From JBPEXY01 sp052031065 (GTDB taxonomy: Bacteria; Pseudomonadota; Gammaproteobacteria; Immundisolibacterales; Immundisolibacteraceae), in assembly GCA_052031065.1 (NCBI GenBank), contig JBPEXY010000156.1, positions 1 to 18,414 on the forward strand: a stretch of 18,414 nucleotides of DNA. The letters run 5' to 3'. A program made the translations under genes and the position numbers. The notes beneath the pieces are model-generated. The model did not search any database. It was given only the letters and a program-made list of their open reading frames with translations, and was not told the DNA's origin. Positions 1 to 7,704 of the stretch are shown here, piece by piece; positions within the stretch are counted from its first letter, which is position 1; every line of letters starts with the position of its first letter.

Positions 1-2
1 CC

Positions 3-776
3 TATTCCCTGCTGGGGGGCGGGAAAAGAGTTCGCGCAACCCTGGTCTATGCGTCTGCGCAGTTGCTCGGGCTGCAGCGGGAAACGGTGGATACAACCGC
101 CGCTGCGGTGGAGATAATCCACGCCTATTCACTGATTCATGATGATTTGCCGGCAATGGATGATGATGACCTGCGCCGTGGCAAGCCGAGCTGTCACCGT
201 GCTTTTGATGAAGCGACGGCGATACTGGCCGGAGACGCACTGCAAAGCCTGGCCTTTGAGCTTCTCGCCCAACCCTCGGAACTGCTGCATCCAGGGCAAC
301 AGACCGCGATGATTGCCAAACTGGCTCAGGCCATTGGTCAACAGGGCATGGCCGCCGGACAGATGATTGACCTTGCAGCCAACAGCACCGAGATGAACCT
401 GCAGAACCTTGAAACCATGCACTCGTTGAAAACCGGCGCCTTGATCAATGCCTGCTGCTCCATGCCTGCTGTCGTCGCTGCCGCTGATGACAAAACCACA
501 GCATCTCTCGACGCTTTCAGTAACGCACTGGGACTCTGTTTTCAGATCGTCGATGATATTCTTGACGTCACCGCAAGCACCGACCAACTGGGCAAACCCT
601 GCCGCTCGGATGAGGCTCGTTCGATGCCGACCTATGTCACCCTGCTCGGGCTTTCAGGCGCGCGCGCGGCGGCCCGCCAGTCTGCGGACGATGCGCTGTT
701 AGCATTACAGCCCTTTGGCGACCGCGCACTGCTGTTAAACCAGCTGGTCACCTACCAGCTGGATCGCACTCACTAA
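3..776 (+). CDS. ispA: (2E,6E)-farnesyl diphosphate synthase IspA, 5'-truncated by window edge
   Basis: Short-chain trans-prenyl diphosphate synthase that condenses IPP with DMAPP and GPP to give farnesyl diphosphate in the cytosol. The frame is open from base 3, so the true start lies outside the window; 257 residues are visible and about 40 are missing compared with E. coli IspA (299 aa). Visible marks are the GGGKRVR substrate-binding motif at the left edge, the first aspartate-rich motif inside SLIHDDLPAMDDDD with the following RRGKPSCH, a KTGALI motif, and the second aspartate-rich motif DDILD. Two positions after DDILD are odd: where E. coli reads GKRQGAD and GKSTYP this protein reads GKPCRSD and SMPTYV, so a Gly and a usually conserved Lys are replaced. 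dxs follows after 24 bases, the common ispA-dxs order; xseB would be expected upstream but cannot be seen. Identity is secure; product chain length is inferred. Confidence 0.95.
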   Translation, partial: YSLLGGGKRVRATLVYASAQLLGLQRETVDTTAAAVEIIHAYSLIHDDLPAMDDDDLRRGKPSCHRAFDEATAILAGDALQSLAFELLAQPSELLHPGQQTAMIAKLAQAIGQQGMAAGQMIDLAANSTEMNLQNLETMHSLKTGALINACCSMPAVVAAADDKTTASLDAFSNALGLCFQIVDDILDVTASTDQLGKPCRSDEARSMPTYVTLLGLSGARAAARQSADDALLALQPFGDRALLLNQLVTYQLDRTH

Positions 777-800
777 TTCAATTCGACTGTTTCCCTGCCG

Positions 801-2693
801 ATGACCTCCTACCCCCTCCTCGACCAGATCGACCAACCGCTGCAGCTGCGCCAACTCAACCGCGAGCAGCTCCCACAACTGGCTGAGGAACTGCGCAGTT
901 TTCTGATTGAGTCGGTAAGCATCAGTGGCGGACATTTCGCTGCCGGACTTGGCGTTGTCGAGCTCACCGTTGCACTGCACTACGCCTACAACACCCCGGA
1001 GGACCGGCTGGTGTGGGATGTAGGCCACCAATGTTATCCGCACAAGGTGCTGACCGGCAGGCGCAAACAGATGACATCGATCCGCAAACGGGGTGGTCTT
1101 TCCGGCTTTCTCAAGCGCAGTGAAAGCCCCTATGACAGCTTTGGCGCAGGTCATTCCAGCACATCGATCAGCGCCGCACTGGGCATGGCAATGGCGAACC
1201 GTCAGGCTGGCGAGAACAGGCGGGTAGCCGCCATTATTGGCGATGGCAGCCTCACTGCCGGCCTGGCGTTTGAAGCTCTCAACCACGCTGGTGACGTTGA
1301 CGCCGACATGCTGATCGTGCTCAACGACAATGAGATGTCTATCTCCAGAAATGTCGGTGCGCTATCCCGTCACCTGACGCGCCTGCTGGCTGGGAACTTT
1401 TACGGTTCAATTCGCGAACACGGCAAACAGGTGCTCGACAAGATGCCACAGATTCGAGAGTTGGCACGCAGAACCGAAGAACACGTCAAAGGTATGGTGG
1501 TACCCGGAACCCTGTTCGAGGAGCTGGGCATTCACTACTACGGCCCGGTCGATGGACATGACGTAAAACTGTTGGCTGATACTTTAGCCAAGCTACGCGA
1601 CAAAAGCGGTCCTCAGCTTCTCCATGTGGTCACACAGAAAGGCAGAGGCTACCCGCTGGCTGAAGAAAACCCGATCAAGTATCACGGCGTTTCACCCTTT
1701 GACCCCAGCCAGGGAGTTGTCGCATCAACGACACCCAAACCAGCCACCTACACCGAAATTTTCGGTGACTGGCTGGTCGATATGGCCGCACAGGATCAGC
1801 GCCTGGTCGGCATCACTCCGGCAATGAAAGAGGGGTCTGGCCTGGTCAGGTTTGCCGAGAAGTTTCCCGAACGCTATATCGATGTGGGGATCGCCGAGCA
1901 GCACGCCATCACCCTGGCTGCAGGCATGGCAACCGAAGGCCTCAAACCGGTAGTCGCGATCTATTCTACTTTTCTACAGAGAGGCTACGACCAGCTGATC
2001 CACGATGTCTGCCTGCAGAACCTGCCGGTACTGTTTGCCATCGACCGTGCCGGCATCGTTGGTGCTGACGGCGCTACCCACACCGGCGCCTTTGATCTCA
2101 GTTTCCTGCGCTGCATCCCCAATCTGTTGCTGATGGCACCGGCAGACGAACGGGAATGCCGACAGATGCTGACAACCGGCTTTCTCCATGACGGAGCAGC
2201 GGCGGTACGTTATCCGCGTGGCAGCGGTCCTGGTGTAAAAGTGCACCAACAACTGGAGCCGCTGCCAGTTGGGCAGGCTGAACGGCGTCTCACTGGCAAC
2301 CAGGTCGCCATTCTCAGTTTCGGCTCGTTGCTGGACCAGGCAATGGTCGCGGCGGAAAGACTGGGAGCGTCAGTCTGGAATATGCGCTTCGTCAAGCCAG
2401 TCGACGATGAGGCTGTTGCAGCTGCTGCTGACGAACACGCACTGATTGTCACCCTTGAGGAGAACAGCATCCTGGGCGGTGCCGGCACGGCGGTGGCAGA
2501 GTCATTAAGTCGACTGGGACGGACTATTCCACTACTCCAATTGGGGCTGGATGACCGTTTCGCGGAACATGGGTCTCCCGAAGAGGTCCGCGCAGATTTT
2601 CACCTGGACGCAGAATCGATCACCAGTTCCATTGAAGAAGCACTGATTCACTACGGCCTGGCATCCAGCACTCAGAGCAATACCGTAGGGTAG
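801..2693 (+). CDS. dxs: 1-deoxy-D-xylulose-5-phosphate synthase Dxs
   Basis: Thiamine-diphosphate enzyme that joins pyruvate and glyceraldehyde 3-phosphate, the first step of the MEP isoprenoid pathway; cytosolic homodimer. The 630 residues match the usual length of about 620. The N-terminal domain has the His residues of GGHFA (about 45), VGHQCYPHK (about 76) and GAGHSSTS (about 118), then the ThDP motif GDGSLTAG (147-154) continuing to NDNEMSIS. The middle transketolase-like domain has ITPAMKEGSG, DVGIAEQHA with the catalytic Glu, and DRAGIVGADG. The C-terminal domain carries MRFVKPVDD and VTLEENSILGGAG. The ATG at 801 fits the family N-terminus but has no clear Shine-Dalgarno sequence, which suggests coupling to ispA just upstream. 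It ends 10 bases from the convergent protease gene, with no hairpin terminator in between. Confidence 0.97.
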   Translation: MTSYPLLDQIDQPLQLRQLNREQLPQLAEELRSFLIESVSISGGHFAAGLGVVELTVALHYAYNTPEDRLVWDVGHQCYPHKVLTGRRKQMTSIRKRGGLSGFLKRSESPYDSFGAGHSSTSISAALGMAMANRQAGENRRVAAIIGDGSLTAGLAFEALNHAGDVDADMLIVLNDNEMSISRNVGALSRHLTRLLAGNFYGSIREHGKQVLDKMPQIRELARRTEEHVKGMVVPGTLFEELGIHYYGPVDGHDVKLLADTLAKLRDKSGPQLLHVVTQKGRGYPLAEENPIKYHGVSPFDPSQGVVASTTPKPATYTEIFGDWLVDMAAQDQRLVGITPAMKEGSGLVRFAEKFPERYIDVGIAEQHAITLAAGMATEGLKPVVAIYSTFLQRGYDQLIHDVCLQNLPVLFAIDRAGIVGADGATHTGAFDLSFLRCIPNLLLMAPADERECRQMLTTGFLHDGAAAVRYPRGSGPGVKVHQQLEPLPVGQAERRLTGNQVAILSFGSLLDQAMVAAERLGASVWNMRFVKPVDDEAVAAAADEHALIVTLEENSILGGAGTAVAESLSRLGRTIPLLQLGLDDRFAEHGSPEEVRADFHLDAESITSSIEEALIHYGLASSTQSNTVG

Positions 2694-2703
2694 AGAACTG
2701 ACC

Positions 2704-3396
2704 CTAGTATTTTGGCACCATCAGCATGGCACCCTGATGATGTGAAATATCGATCCTTTTCAGGTAGGACATCCCCAGCAATATCGGGTCAGGTTGATCA
2801 CCTTCGATCACCACTGCTTCGATATTACGCAGCGTGATCTCACCCACTGAAACCTGATTCAGCACCACCCGATAACCTTTTACCACCTCGGACGCGGTAG
2901 CAACCTGAGTGGAATCACCGACCAACCGGTAATCAATACCGAGCCGCTTAGCCTCCCTGCCACTCAGCGCAACACTGGTAGCACCAGTATCAACCAGAAA
3001 GTTAACCGGAAAGCCATTGATGGTCCCTGCGGTCAGGTACATGCCTCGACTGTCAGGCCAGACCGTCAGTTGCGGTTTAGCCTGGCTACCCTTCCCACCA
3101 CCGATACGCTGATTCAGGGAGAGCCGACGACGAACACCACGATATTCCAGCACCGCTTCACGGCTACTCGATGCAACCAACGCCACCCCACCAAATTTTT
3201 CACCGACGGAGAGCAACCGCTGCTGACCACCCAATTCCAGTAATGCACGATCGCGAAACAGCGCGAGCACAGTTAATGGCGGAAAAGCAGCTGTATGACC
3301 GTCAACGGGGTCGGCTTTGGCGCTAATCGAGAAAACTAGCAACAACAGCAATGTCAGAAGCAGAACGAACAATCGATGAACGTGGAGAAAGAACAT
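2704..3396 (-). CDS. secreted retropepsin-like (clan AA, TIGR02281-type) aspartic protease
   Basis: Probable periplasmic aspartic protease of the clan AA single-domain family; the natural substrate is unknown to me. With the ATG at 3396 it has 230 residues and opens with a classic signal peptide: MFFLHVHR, a leucine-rich core and a likely cut after SAKA. Reading on upstream to 3564 would put over 50 unrelated residues before the signal peptide, so I reject that start. Residues about 35-95 form a small beta-rich region (LFRDRALLELGG, SVGEKFGG, VLEYRGVRRRLSL) reminiscent of GspC-like periplasmic domains, by my reading only. The protease domain follows with the active-site DTGA at 136-139 and the closing ILLGMSYLKRIDI motif. 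With one catalytic Asp per chain, known relatives work as dimers. It lies behind rpsU and yqeY on the same strand after a 169-base gap and converges on dxs. Confidence 0.8.
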   Translation of the reverse strand: MFFLHVHRLFVLLLTLLLLLVFSISAKADPVDGHTAAFPPLTVLALFRDRALLELGGQQRLLSVGEKFGGVALVASSSREAVLEYRGVRRRLSLNQRIGGGKGSQAKPQLTVWPDSRGMYLTAGTINGFPVNFLVDTGATSVALSGREAKRLGIDYRLVGDSTQVATASEVVKGYRVVLNQVSVGEITLRNIEAVVIEGDQPDPILLGMSYLKRIDISHHQGAMLMVPKY

Positions 3397-3565
3397 CGCC
3401 GACCCCGGCCAGAGACAATCGAACGAGAACTTACAGGCTACAGGGGAGGTGAAGCAATAGAAAGGGATGAAACGCGGAATGCCAACCAGCAAGGAGTGTG
3501 AGACAACTTTTCCGATAACAGCTGAAGGGGCACAGGCACCGTCTGGCAGTACCCACTGAACCACG

Positions 3566-4009
3566 TCAGGTAAGGCGGTCTTTGACCAGCTTGCTGATCA
3601 CCCCCATGTCGGCGCGACCCTGCACGGCAGGCTTGAGCAGCCCCATCACTCTGCCCATGTCCGACGGCCCCTGCGCACCACTATCCGCCAGTGCCTGATC
3701 AATCAATCCGTTGATCTCCTGTTCACTGAGGGGTTCGGGCAGGTAATTCTTCAATATGGAGAGCTCAAACTCTTCCTGCGCCATCAGGTCTTCTCGCCCG
3801 GCATCTTTGTATTGGCGAATAGACTCCCGGCGCTGCTTGACCATTTTTTCCAGCACTGCCAGCACCTGCTGGTCATTGAGCTCGATGCGCTCATCCACCT
3901 CTCGCTGCTTCATCGCAGCGCTGACCAACCGAAGTGTCGCCAGTTTCGGCTTGTCGCCACCTTTCATCGCTGACTTGATGTCAGCAAGGATGGTCTCTTT
4001 TAACGCCAT
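3566..4009 (-). CDS. yqeY: GatB/YqeY domain protein
   Basis: Small cytosolic protein of the YqeY family, related to the tail domain of the GatB amidotransferase subunit, which contacts tRNA; its own role is not firmly established. The 147 residues are the standard length. Typical family features are the helical N-terminus MALKETILADIKSAMKGGDKPKLATLRLVSAAMK, given here in outline as ILADIKSAMKGGDK and LATLRLVSAA, then VLEKMVKQRRESI with YKDAGREDL, a central EEFELSILKNYLP, and the C-terminal DMGRVMGLLKPAVQGRADMGVI region in outline (MGRVMGLLKP, GRADMGVISK). It lies 70 bases downstream of rpsU on the same strand, a common gammaproteobacterial pair. The ATG at 4009 fits the family start but lacks a strong ribosome binding site, so translation may depend on read-through from rpsU. 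Confidence 0.93.
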   Translation of the reverse strand: MALKETILADIKSAMKGGDKPKLATLRLVSAAMKQREVDERIELNDQQVLAVLEKMVKQRRESIRQYKDAGREDLMAQEEFELSILKNYLPEPLSEQEINGLIDQALADSGAQGPSDMGRVMGLLKPAVQGRADMGVISKLVKDRLT

Positions 4010-4079
4010 GGGGTCATCGAGAGGCTGAGGGGTCTGAAAATCGGCAACACTGGATCGGGAACACTGGCCTAAATTGACT

Positions 4080-4316
4080 TTAGCGACGCCGGCCTGGACC
4101 GCGGCCGCGGGACGCCATGGTCATACGCTGACGGGAAACTTTTTTCTGATGCCGTTTTACTGCAGCTGCGGCTTTGCGCTTTCTAACCTGGGTCGGTTTT
4201 TCATAGAATTCCCGCCGTCTAACCTCAGTCAGCACCCCGGCTTTCTCACAGCCGCGCTTGAAGCGCCGCAGGGCTACATCAAAAGGTTCGTTCTCACGTA
4301 ACTGCACTGAGGGCAT
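4080..4316 (-). CDS. rpsU: 30S ribosomal protein bS21
   Basis: Small-subunit ribosomal protein of 78 residues, part of the 30S platform near the anti-Shine-Dalgarno region. The N-terminal 55 residues are nearly canonical: RENEPFDVALRRFKRGCEKAG, noted here by its parts RENEPFDVALRRFKR and CEKAG, then VRRREFYEKPTQVRKRK and AAAVKRHQKK. The C-terminus is unusual: E. coli ends with about 14 residues in the style of RTRLY, whereas here a tail rich in Arg and Gly (SRGRGPGRRR) makes the protein about seven residues longer. I checked the reading near the tail and see no simple frameshift that would restore the usual ending. A strong ribosome binding site (AAGGAG, bases 4322-4327 on the other strand) precedes the ATG. 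It is divergent from tsaD, a classic arrangement, and leads into yqeY; dnaG does not follow. Confidence 0.96.
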   Translation of the reverse strand: MPSVQLRENEPFDVALRRFKRGCEKAGVLTEVRRREFYEKPTQVRKRKAAAAVKRHQKKVSRQRMTMASRGRGPGRRR

Positions 4317-4351
4317 ACTGTCTCCTTCGCTGGCTTCAAAAAATCCAGCTA

Positions 4352-4379
4352 ATTACATAAACCGGTTTCATTTCGGCAA
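4352..4379 (-). promoter_or_regulatory. putative sigma70 promoter of rpsU
   Basis: On the reverse strand the sequence reads TTGCCG (4374-4379), 16 bases, then TGTAAT (4352-4357), matching the -35 box at 4 of 6 and the -10 box at 5 of 6 positions. This sits about 35 bases above the rpsU start. Between it and the ribosome binding site lies a short inverted repeat, GCTGG/CCAGC (4329-4333 and 4345-4349), which could form a weak leader hairpin next to the Shine-Dalgarno sequence. Assigned by eye only. Confidence 0.45.
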
Positions 4380-4502
4380 CACCAGAATGGTGCCGCAGTC
4401 TGTTTCTGTGGCCTGTCGCTGCCAGTGAACTCGCCATTGTACTGCACTTTTAAACAGAGCCGCCAGTGGCCCTGTGTGTTCCATTCACTCTACCCAAACA
4501 AA

Positions 4503-5576
4503 ATGACCCAATCCGCCGAACGATCTAAAACCGAACAGAGCCAGCGATTGATCACACTCGGTATCGAAACTTCGTGTGATGAGACTGCCGTCGGACTCTA
4601 CCATCGCCAACAGGGCCTACTGGGGCATCGGCTTTTCAGTCAAATTGAACTGCACTCGCAACATGGCGGCGTTGTGCCTGAACTGGCATCTCGAGACCAT
4701 TTACGCAAGCTGTTACCGATGATCACCGGGCTAATGGAAGAGTTCGCGGTCACCCCACAGAATCTCGAGGCGATTGCCTACACCCGCGGCCCCGGTTTGA
4801 TCGGCGCACTGATGGTTGGCAGCACCATTGCCCAGTCGCTCGCCTGGTGCTGGGACCTGCCAGCGGTTCCCGTACACCACCTTGAAGGACACCTGCTGGC
4901 ACCACTACTGGCCACAGAACCGACACCGGAACCACCTTTTATCTGTCTGATGGTGTCGGGCGGCCACACCATGCTGATTGAAGTCTCTGCACTAGGGGAC
5001 TACCGCATTATTGGCGAGACCCTCGATGACGCAGTCGGCGAGGCTTTTGACAAAACCGCCAAGTTGCTGGGTCTGGGTTACCCTGGCGGTCCAGCCATTG
5101 CCAAAGCGGCGGAATCTGGAGTCAAAGGTCGTTTTAACCTGTCGCGGCCGATGGTCAACCGCCCCGGGCTGGATTTCAGCTTCAGCGGCCTGAAAACCCA
5201 GGTGCGCAATCTGGTGGATAAAGAGTTTGCCAACACTCCGGATGAACAGGAGGTTGCGGATGTTGCTCTGGCATTTGAACAGACAGTGGCCGACACGCTG
5301 CTGATAAAGTGCAAAAGGGCTATGCAACAAACTGGCTACCGCACGCTGGTGGTGGCCGGAGGAGTCAGTGCCAATCAAAGGTTGCGTCGACAACTAAGCC
5401 ACAGCGCTGACCAACTTGGCTGGCAGCTCCATTTCCCACCACTTAACCTCTGCACCGATAACGGCGCGATGATTGCCCTGGCTGGCAGCCTGAGAAGTGC
5501 TGCTGGCAAGACCTCTAAAGCGTTTTCACCCGTAGCCCGGTGGTCACTTGAAGAGCTATCGCCAATTGCGCGGTAA
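4503..5576 (+). CDS. tsaD: tRNA N6-adenosine threonylcarbamoyltransferase TsaD
   Basis: Transfers the threonylcarbamoyl group from threonylcarbamoyl-AMP to A37 of ANN-decoding tRNAs, together with TsaB and TsaE; cytosolic ASKHA-fold metalloenzyme. Family marks are GIETSCDETAV near the N-terminus (residues about 20-30), the HHLEGH metal motif (125-130), MVSGGHT, GETLDDAVGEAFDKTAKLLG in two parts (GETLDDAVGEAFDK, KLLGLGYPGGP), VVAGGVSANQRLR and CTDNGAMIA. The start is uncertain. An ATG at 4425 would add 26 unrelated residues; the ATG at 4503 gives 357 residues with a polar 18-residue leader; a TTG at 4548 would give 342 residues, closest to E. coli (337). None has a convincing ribosome binding site. 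I use 4503 as the nearest ATG. Divergent from rpsU, followed by moaA after 93 bases. Confidence 0.95.
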   Translation: MTQSAERSKTEQSQRLITLGIETSCDETAVGLYHRQQGLLGHRLFSQIELHSQHGGVVPELASRDHLRKLLPMITGLMEEFAVTPQNLEAIAYTRGPGLIGALMVGSTIAQSLAWCWDLPAVPVHHLEGHLLAPLLATEPTPEPPFICLMVSGGHTMLIEVSALGDYRIIGETLDDAVGEAFDKTAKLLGLGYPGGPAIAKAAESGVKGRFNLSRPMVNRPGLDFSFSGLKTQVRNLVDKEFANTPDEQEVADVALAFEQTVADTLLIKCKRAMQQTGYRTLVVAGGVSANQRLRRQLSHSADQLGWQLHFPPLNLCTDNGAMIALAGSLRSAAGKTSKAFSPVARWSLEELSPIAR

Positions 5577-5594
5577 AACAGAGCCAATGACACG

Positions 5595-5637
5595 CTTTAA
5601 ACAGATCGTTTAAAGTACGGTGTACTTACACTATGAC
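5595..5637 (+). promoter_or_regulatory. putative moaA promoter with two adjacent perfect inverted repeats
   Basis: Two palindromes abut in the tsaD-moaA gap: CTTTAAAC-agatc-GTTTAAAG (5595-5615, 8-base arms) and AAGTAC-ggt-GTACTT (5613-5627, 6-base arms), sharing three bases. A weak promoter can be drawn through them: TTTAAA (5609-5614), 17-base spacer, TATGAC (5632-5637). The first repeat then covers the -35 box and the second lies in the spacer, as expected for repressor or activator sites. The first repeat lacks a following T-run, so it is a poor terminator for tsaD. The regulator is unknown; the half-sites do not match an FNR (TTGAT/ATCAA) box. Confidence 0.4.
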
Positions 5638-5669
5638 CCAATAGCCCTTGCCCAACTATTTGACTTTGA

Positions 5670-6659
5670 ATGAACTCGCCGACCCTGATCGACCCCTTTC
5701 AACGCCAGATTGAATATCTGCGCATCTCTGTTACGGACCAGTGCGACCTGCGCTGTAACTACTGCCTGCCCCAGGGGTTTAAGGATTTTCAGGAACCTGA
5801 CGAGTGGCTCAAGTTTGATGAAATAGCCCGGGTGGTGGAGGCTTTTGTAGCACTTGGTGCACGGCGTTTTCGACTCACCGGCGGTGAACCCCTGGTACGC
5901 AAAAACCTGCCCGACCTGGTCGGTAGACTGAGCGCCATTACTGACCTGCAGGACCTCTCCATGAGCAGCAACGCGGTACGGCTGGAAAAACTGGCTGAAC
6001 CCTTGAAGCAGGCAGGTCTGCAGCGGATCAATGTCAGTCTCGACTCCCTTGATGCAGAGCGTTTTCGCGATATCACCGGGGGCGGCAAGCTACACAAAGT
6101 GCTTAAAGGTCTCGCCGCTGCTAAACAAGCCGGGCTGGAACCGGTAAAGATCAATATGGTGGTTCAGGGAGGGGTCAACGACGGAGAGATCCCGGAGATG
6201 ATTCGCTTCTGTGCGGATCAGGGCTACACCCTGAGATTAATCGAGACGATGCCGGTGGGTTCTACTGGCCGCTCTGCCAGTAGCGGTTACCGCAGTCTGG
6301 AGGAAATTCTCGCCAGCCTGCGGAATGAATTTGAACTGCTGCCAGATATCATGCCTGGAGGCGGACCTGCACGTTACTACCGGCTGGCCGGTAGCGACAC
6401 CCGCATCGGCCTGATCACCCCGATCTCACGCCATTTTTGTGAAACCTGCAACCGGGTGCGTCTTGGCGCTGACGGTGTCCTTTATATGTGCCTGGGTCAG
6501 GACCACAGCTTTCCGCTACGTCCACTGTTGCGGGCTGGCGCTGGACAGGAAGAGCTGATGGAGGCAATCCGTCACGCCATCACGCTCAAACCGGAACGCC
6601 ACGAATTCACCGAAAAACCGGAACAGGTGATCCGCTTTATGTCACAGACCGGTGGCTAA
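5670..6659 (+). CDS. moaA: GTP 3',8-cyclase MoaA (molybdenum cofactor biosynthesis)
   Basis: Radical-SAM enzyme that converts GTP to 3',8-cyclo-7,8-dihydro-GTP, the first step of molybdopterin synthesis; works with MoaC, which is not in the window. At 329 residues it equals the E. coli protein in length. The SAM cluster motif CDLRCNYC has Cys 25, 29 and 32; GGEP is at 71-74; the second cluster motif has Cys 257, 260 and 274 (FCETC and YMC). The chain ends in Gly-Gly, which the family needs for activity. All key residues are therefore present. The ATG at 5670 has no Shine-Dalgarno sequence but matches the family start, and no better one exists. It converges on argB with 44 bases between stops and no clear hairpin. 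Two palindromes lie upstream. Confidence 0.96.
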   Translation: MNSPTLIDPFQRQIEYLRISVTDQCDLRCNYCLPQGFKDFQEPDEWLKFDEIARVVEAFVALGARRFRLTGGEPLVRKNLPDLVGRLSAITDLQDLSMSSNAVRLEKLAEPLKQAGLQRINVSLDSLDAERFRDITGGGKLHKVLKGLAAAKQAGLEPVKINMVVQGGVNDGEIPEMIRFCADQGYTLRLIETMPVGSTGRSASSGYRSLEEILASLRNEFELLPDIMPGGGPARYYRLAGSDTRIGLITPISRHFCETCNRVRLGADGVLYMCLGQDHSFPLRPLLRAGAGQEELMEAIRHAITLKPERHEFTEKPEQVIRFMSQTGG

Positions 6660-6703
6660 CGGAGCGTTCACCTCGGTCTCAACCCTTCAGTCTTGATGTC
6701 AGA

Positions 6704-7585
6704 TCAACGCTCTATCAGCGTCCCGATCCCGGCATCTGTCAACACCTCCAGCAATACCGCATGCTGGCGCCTGCCGTCGATGATGTGGGCGGAACTGACG
6801 CCACCGCTCACCGCCTCCAGCGCACAACGAATTTTTGGCAACATGCCGCCATGAATGGTGCCATCATCAATCAGTTCGGCGACTCGCTGCGCGGTCAGGC
6901 TGGGAATCAACTGCTGCTGCTGATCGAGCAGGCCAGCGGTGTTGGTTAACAGAATCAGCTTTTCTGCGTTAAGCGCCTGCGCTACCGCCCCCGCCACCAG
7001 GTCAGCATTAATGTTATAGGCCTCTCCCTCATCACCCACCCCGATCGGCGCAATCACCGGAATAAAATCCTGCTGGTCGAGCAGTTCCAGCAGTGCGGTA
7101 TCAATCTGATCGACCTCGCCGACATAACCAAGATCCAACTCTGGTTCTCGCCCCGCGGAAACACCGGTCATCTTACGCGCTCTGATGGTTCGCCCATCCT
7201 TGCCGGTCAGACCAACCGCCTTACCCCCATGTCGGTTGATCAGACTGACTATCTCCTTGTTGACCTGCCCACCGAGGACCATCTCAACGGCGGCCATTGT
7301 CTCCCGGTCGGTAACCCTCATACCTTCGGCAAACCGGGATTCAATCTGCAACCGTCCCAGTAGCTCGCCGATCTGTGGCCCACCACCATGGACGACCACC
7401 GGGTTAATTCCGACCAGTTTGAGCAATACCATGTCACGGGCGAAACTGTTCTTCAGTGCCTCATCGACCATCGCATTTCCACCATACTTCACCACTACCG
7501 TGGCGCCACTGAAGCGCTGAATGTAGGGCATCGCCTCGGTCAGTACGACTGCGATCTGGTGGGCCTGTTGTTCGTTCAAGGGCAT
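6704..7585 (-). CDS. argB: acetylglutamate kinase ArgB
   Basis: Phosphorylates N-acetyl-L-glutamate with ATP, the second step of arginine synthesis; cytosolic amino-acid-kinase fold. Visible motifs are KYGGNAM (33-39), VHGGGPQI (65-72), GLTGKDG (125-131) and NINADLVAG (191-199). The 293-residue length and the N-terminal helix before the kinase core (residues 1-28, QQAHQIAVVLTEAMPYIQRF) match the longer hexameric type known from Pseudomonas aeruginosa and Thermotoga maritima, which is inhibited by arginine, rather than the shorter E. coli enzyme. Feedback inhibition is thus inferred from architecture. AGGA lies about eight bases before the ATG. It is divergent from the HD-GYP gene across a 240-base gap and convergent with moaA; no other arg gene is adjacent. 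Confidence 0.96.
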   Translation of the reverse strand: MPLNEQQAHQIAVVLTEAMPYIQRFSGATVVVKYGGNAMVDEALKNSFARDMVLLKLVGINPVVVHGGGPQIGELLGRLQIESRFAEGMRVTDRETMAAVEMVLGGQVNKEIVSLINRHGGKAVGLTGKDGRTIRARKMTGVSAGREPELDLGYVGEVDQIDTALLELLDQQDFIPVIAPIGVGDEGEAYNINADLVAGAVAQALNAEKLILLTNTAGLLDQQQQLIPSLTAQRVAELIDDGTIHGGMLPKIRCALEAVSGGVSSAHIIDGRRQHAVLLEVLTDAGIGTLIER

Positions 7586-7704
7586 CTCTGGGTTCCTGAG
7601 ATCATTTCAAAAATTGCGATAACGAGTATTCAGCTTAACACTGCCACCATTCGGGACCAGCGTGCCAAACACCCAGCGCTACCAACAGAATATCTGTCCT
7701 GGCA

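Noticed and set aside
735..1286. Reverse-strand open frame across the ispA-dxs junction
   Set aside because: It is antisense to well-conserved dxs coding sequence and has no recognisable domain or ribosome binding site.
3397..3564. N-terminal extension of the protease frame to 3564
   Set aside because: It would bury a clear signal peptide behind 56 residues of unrelated sequence.
4046..4067. Direct repeat AACACTGG (4046-4053 and 4060-4067) between rpsU and yqeY
   Set aside because: Two 8-base copies 14 bases apart could arise by chance, and no promoter or known site coincides with them.
4425..4502. Earlier ATG for tsaD
   Set aside because: It adds 26 residues not seen in the family and no ribosome binding site supports it; the choice between ATG 4503 and TTG 4548 remains open.
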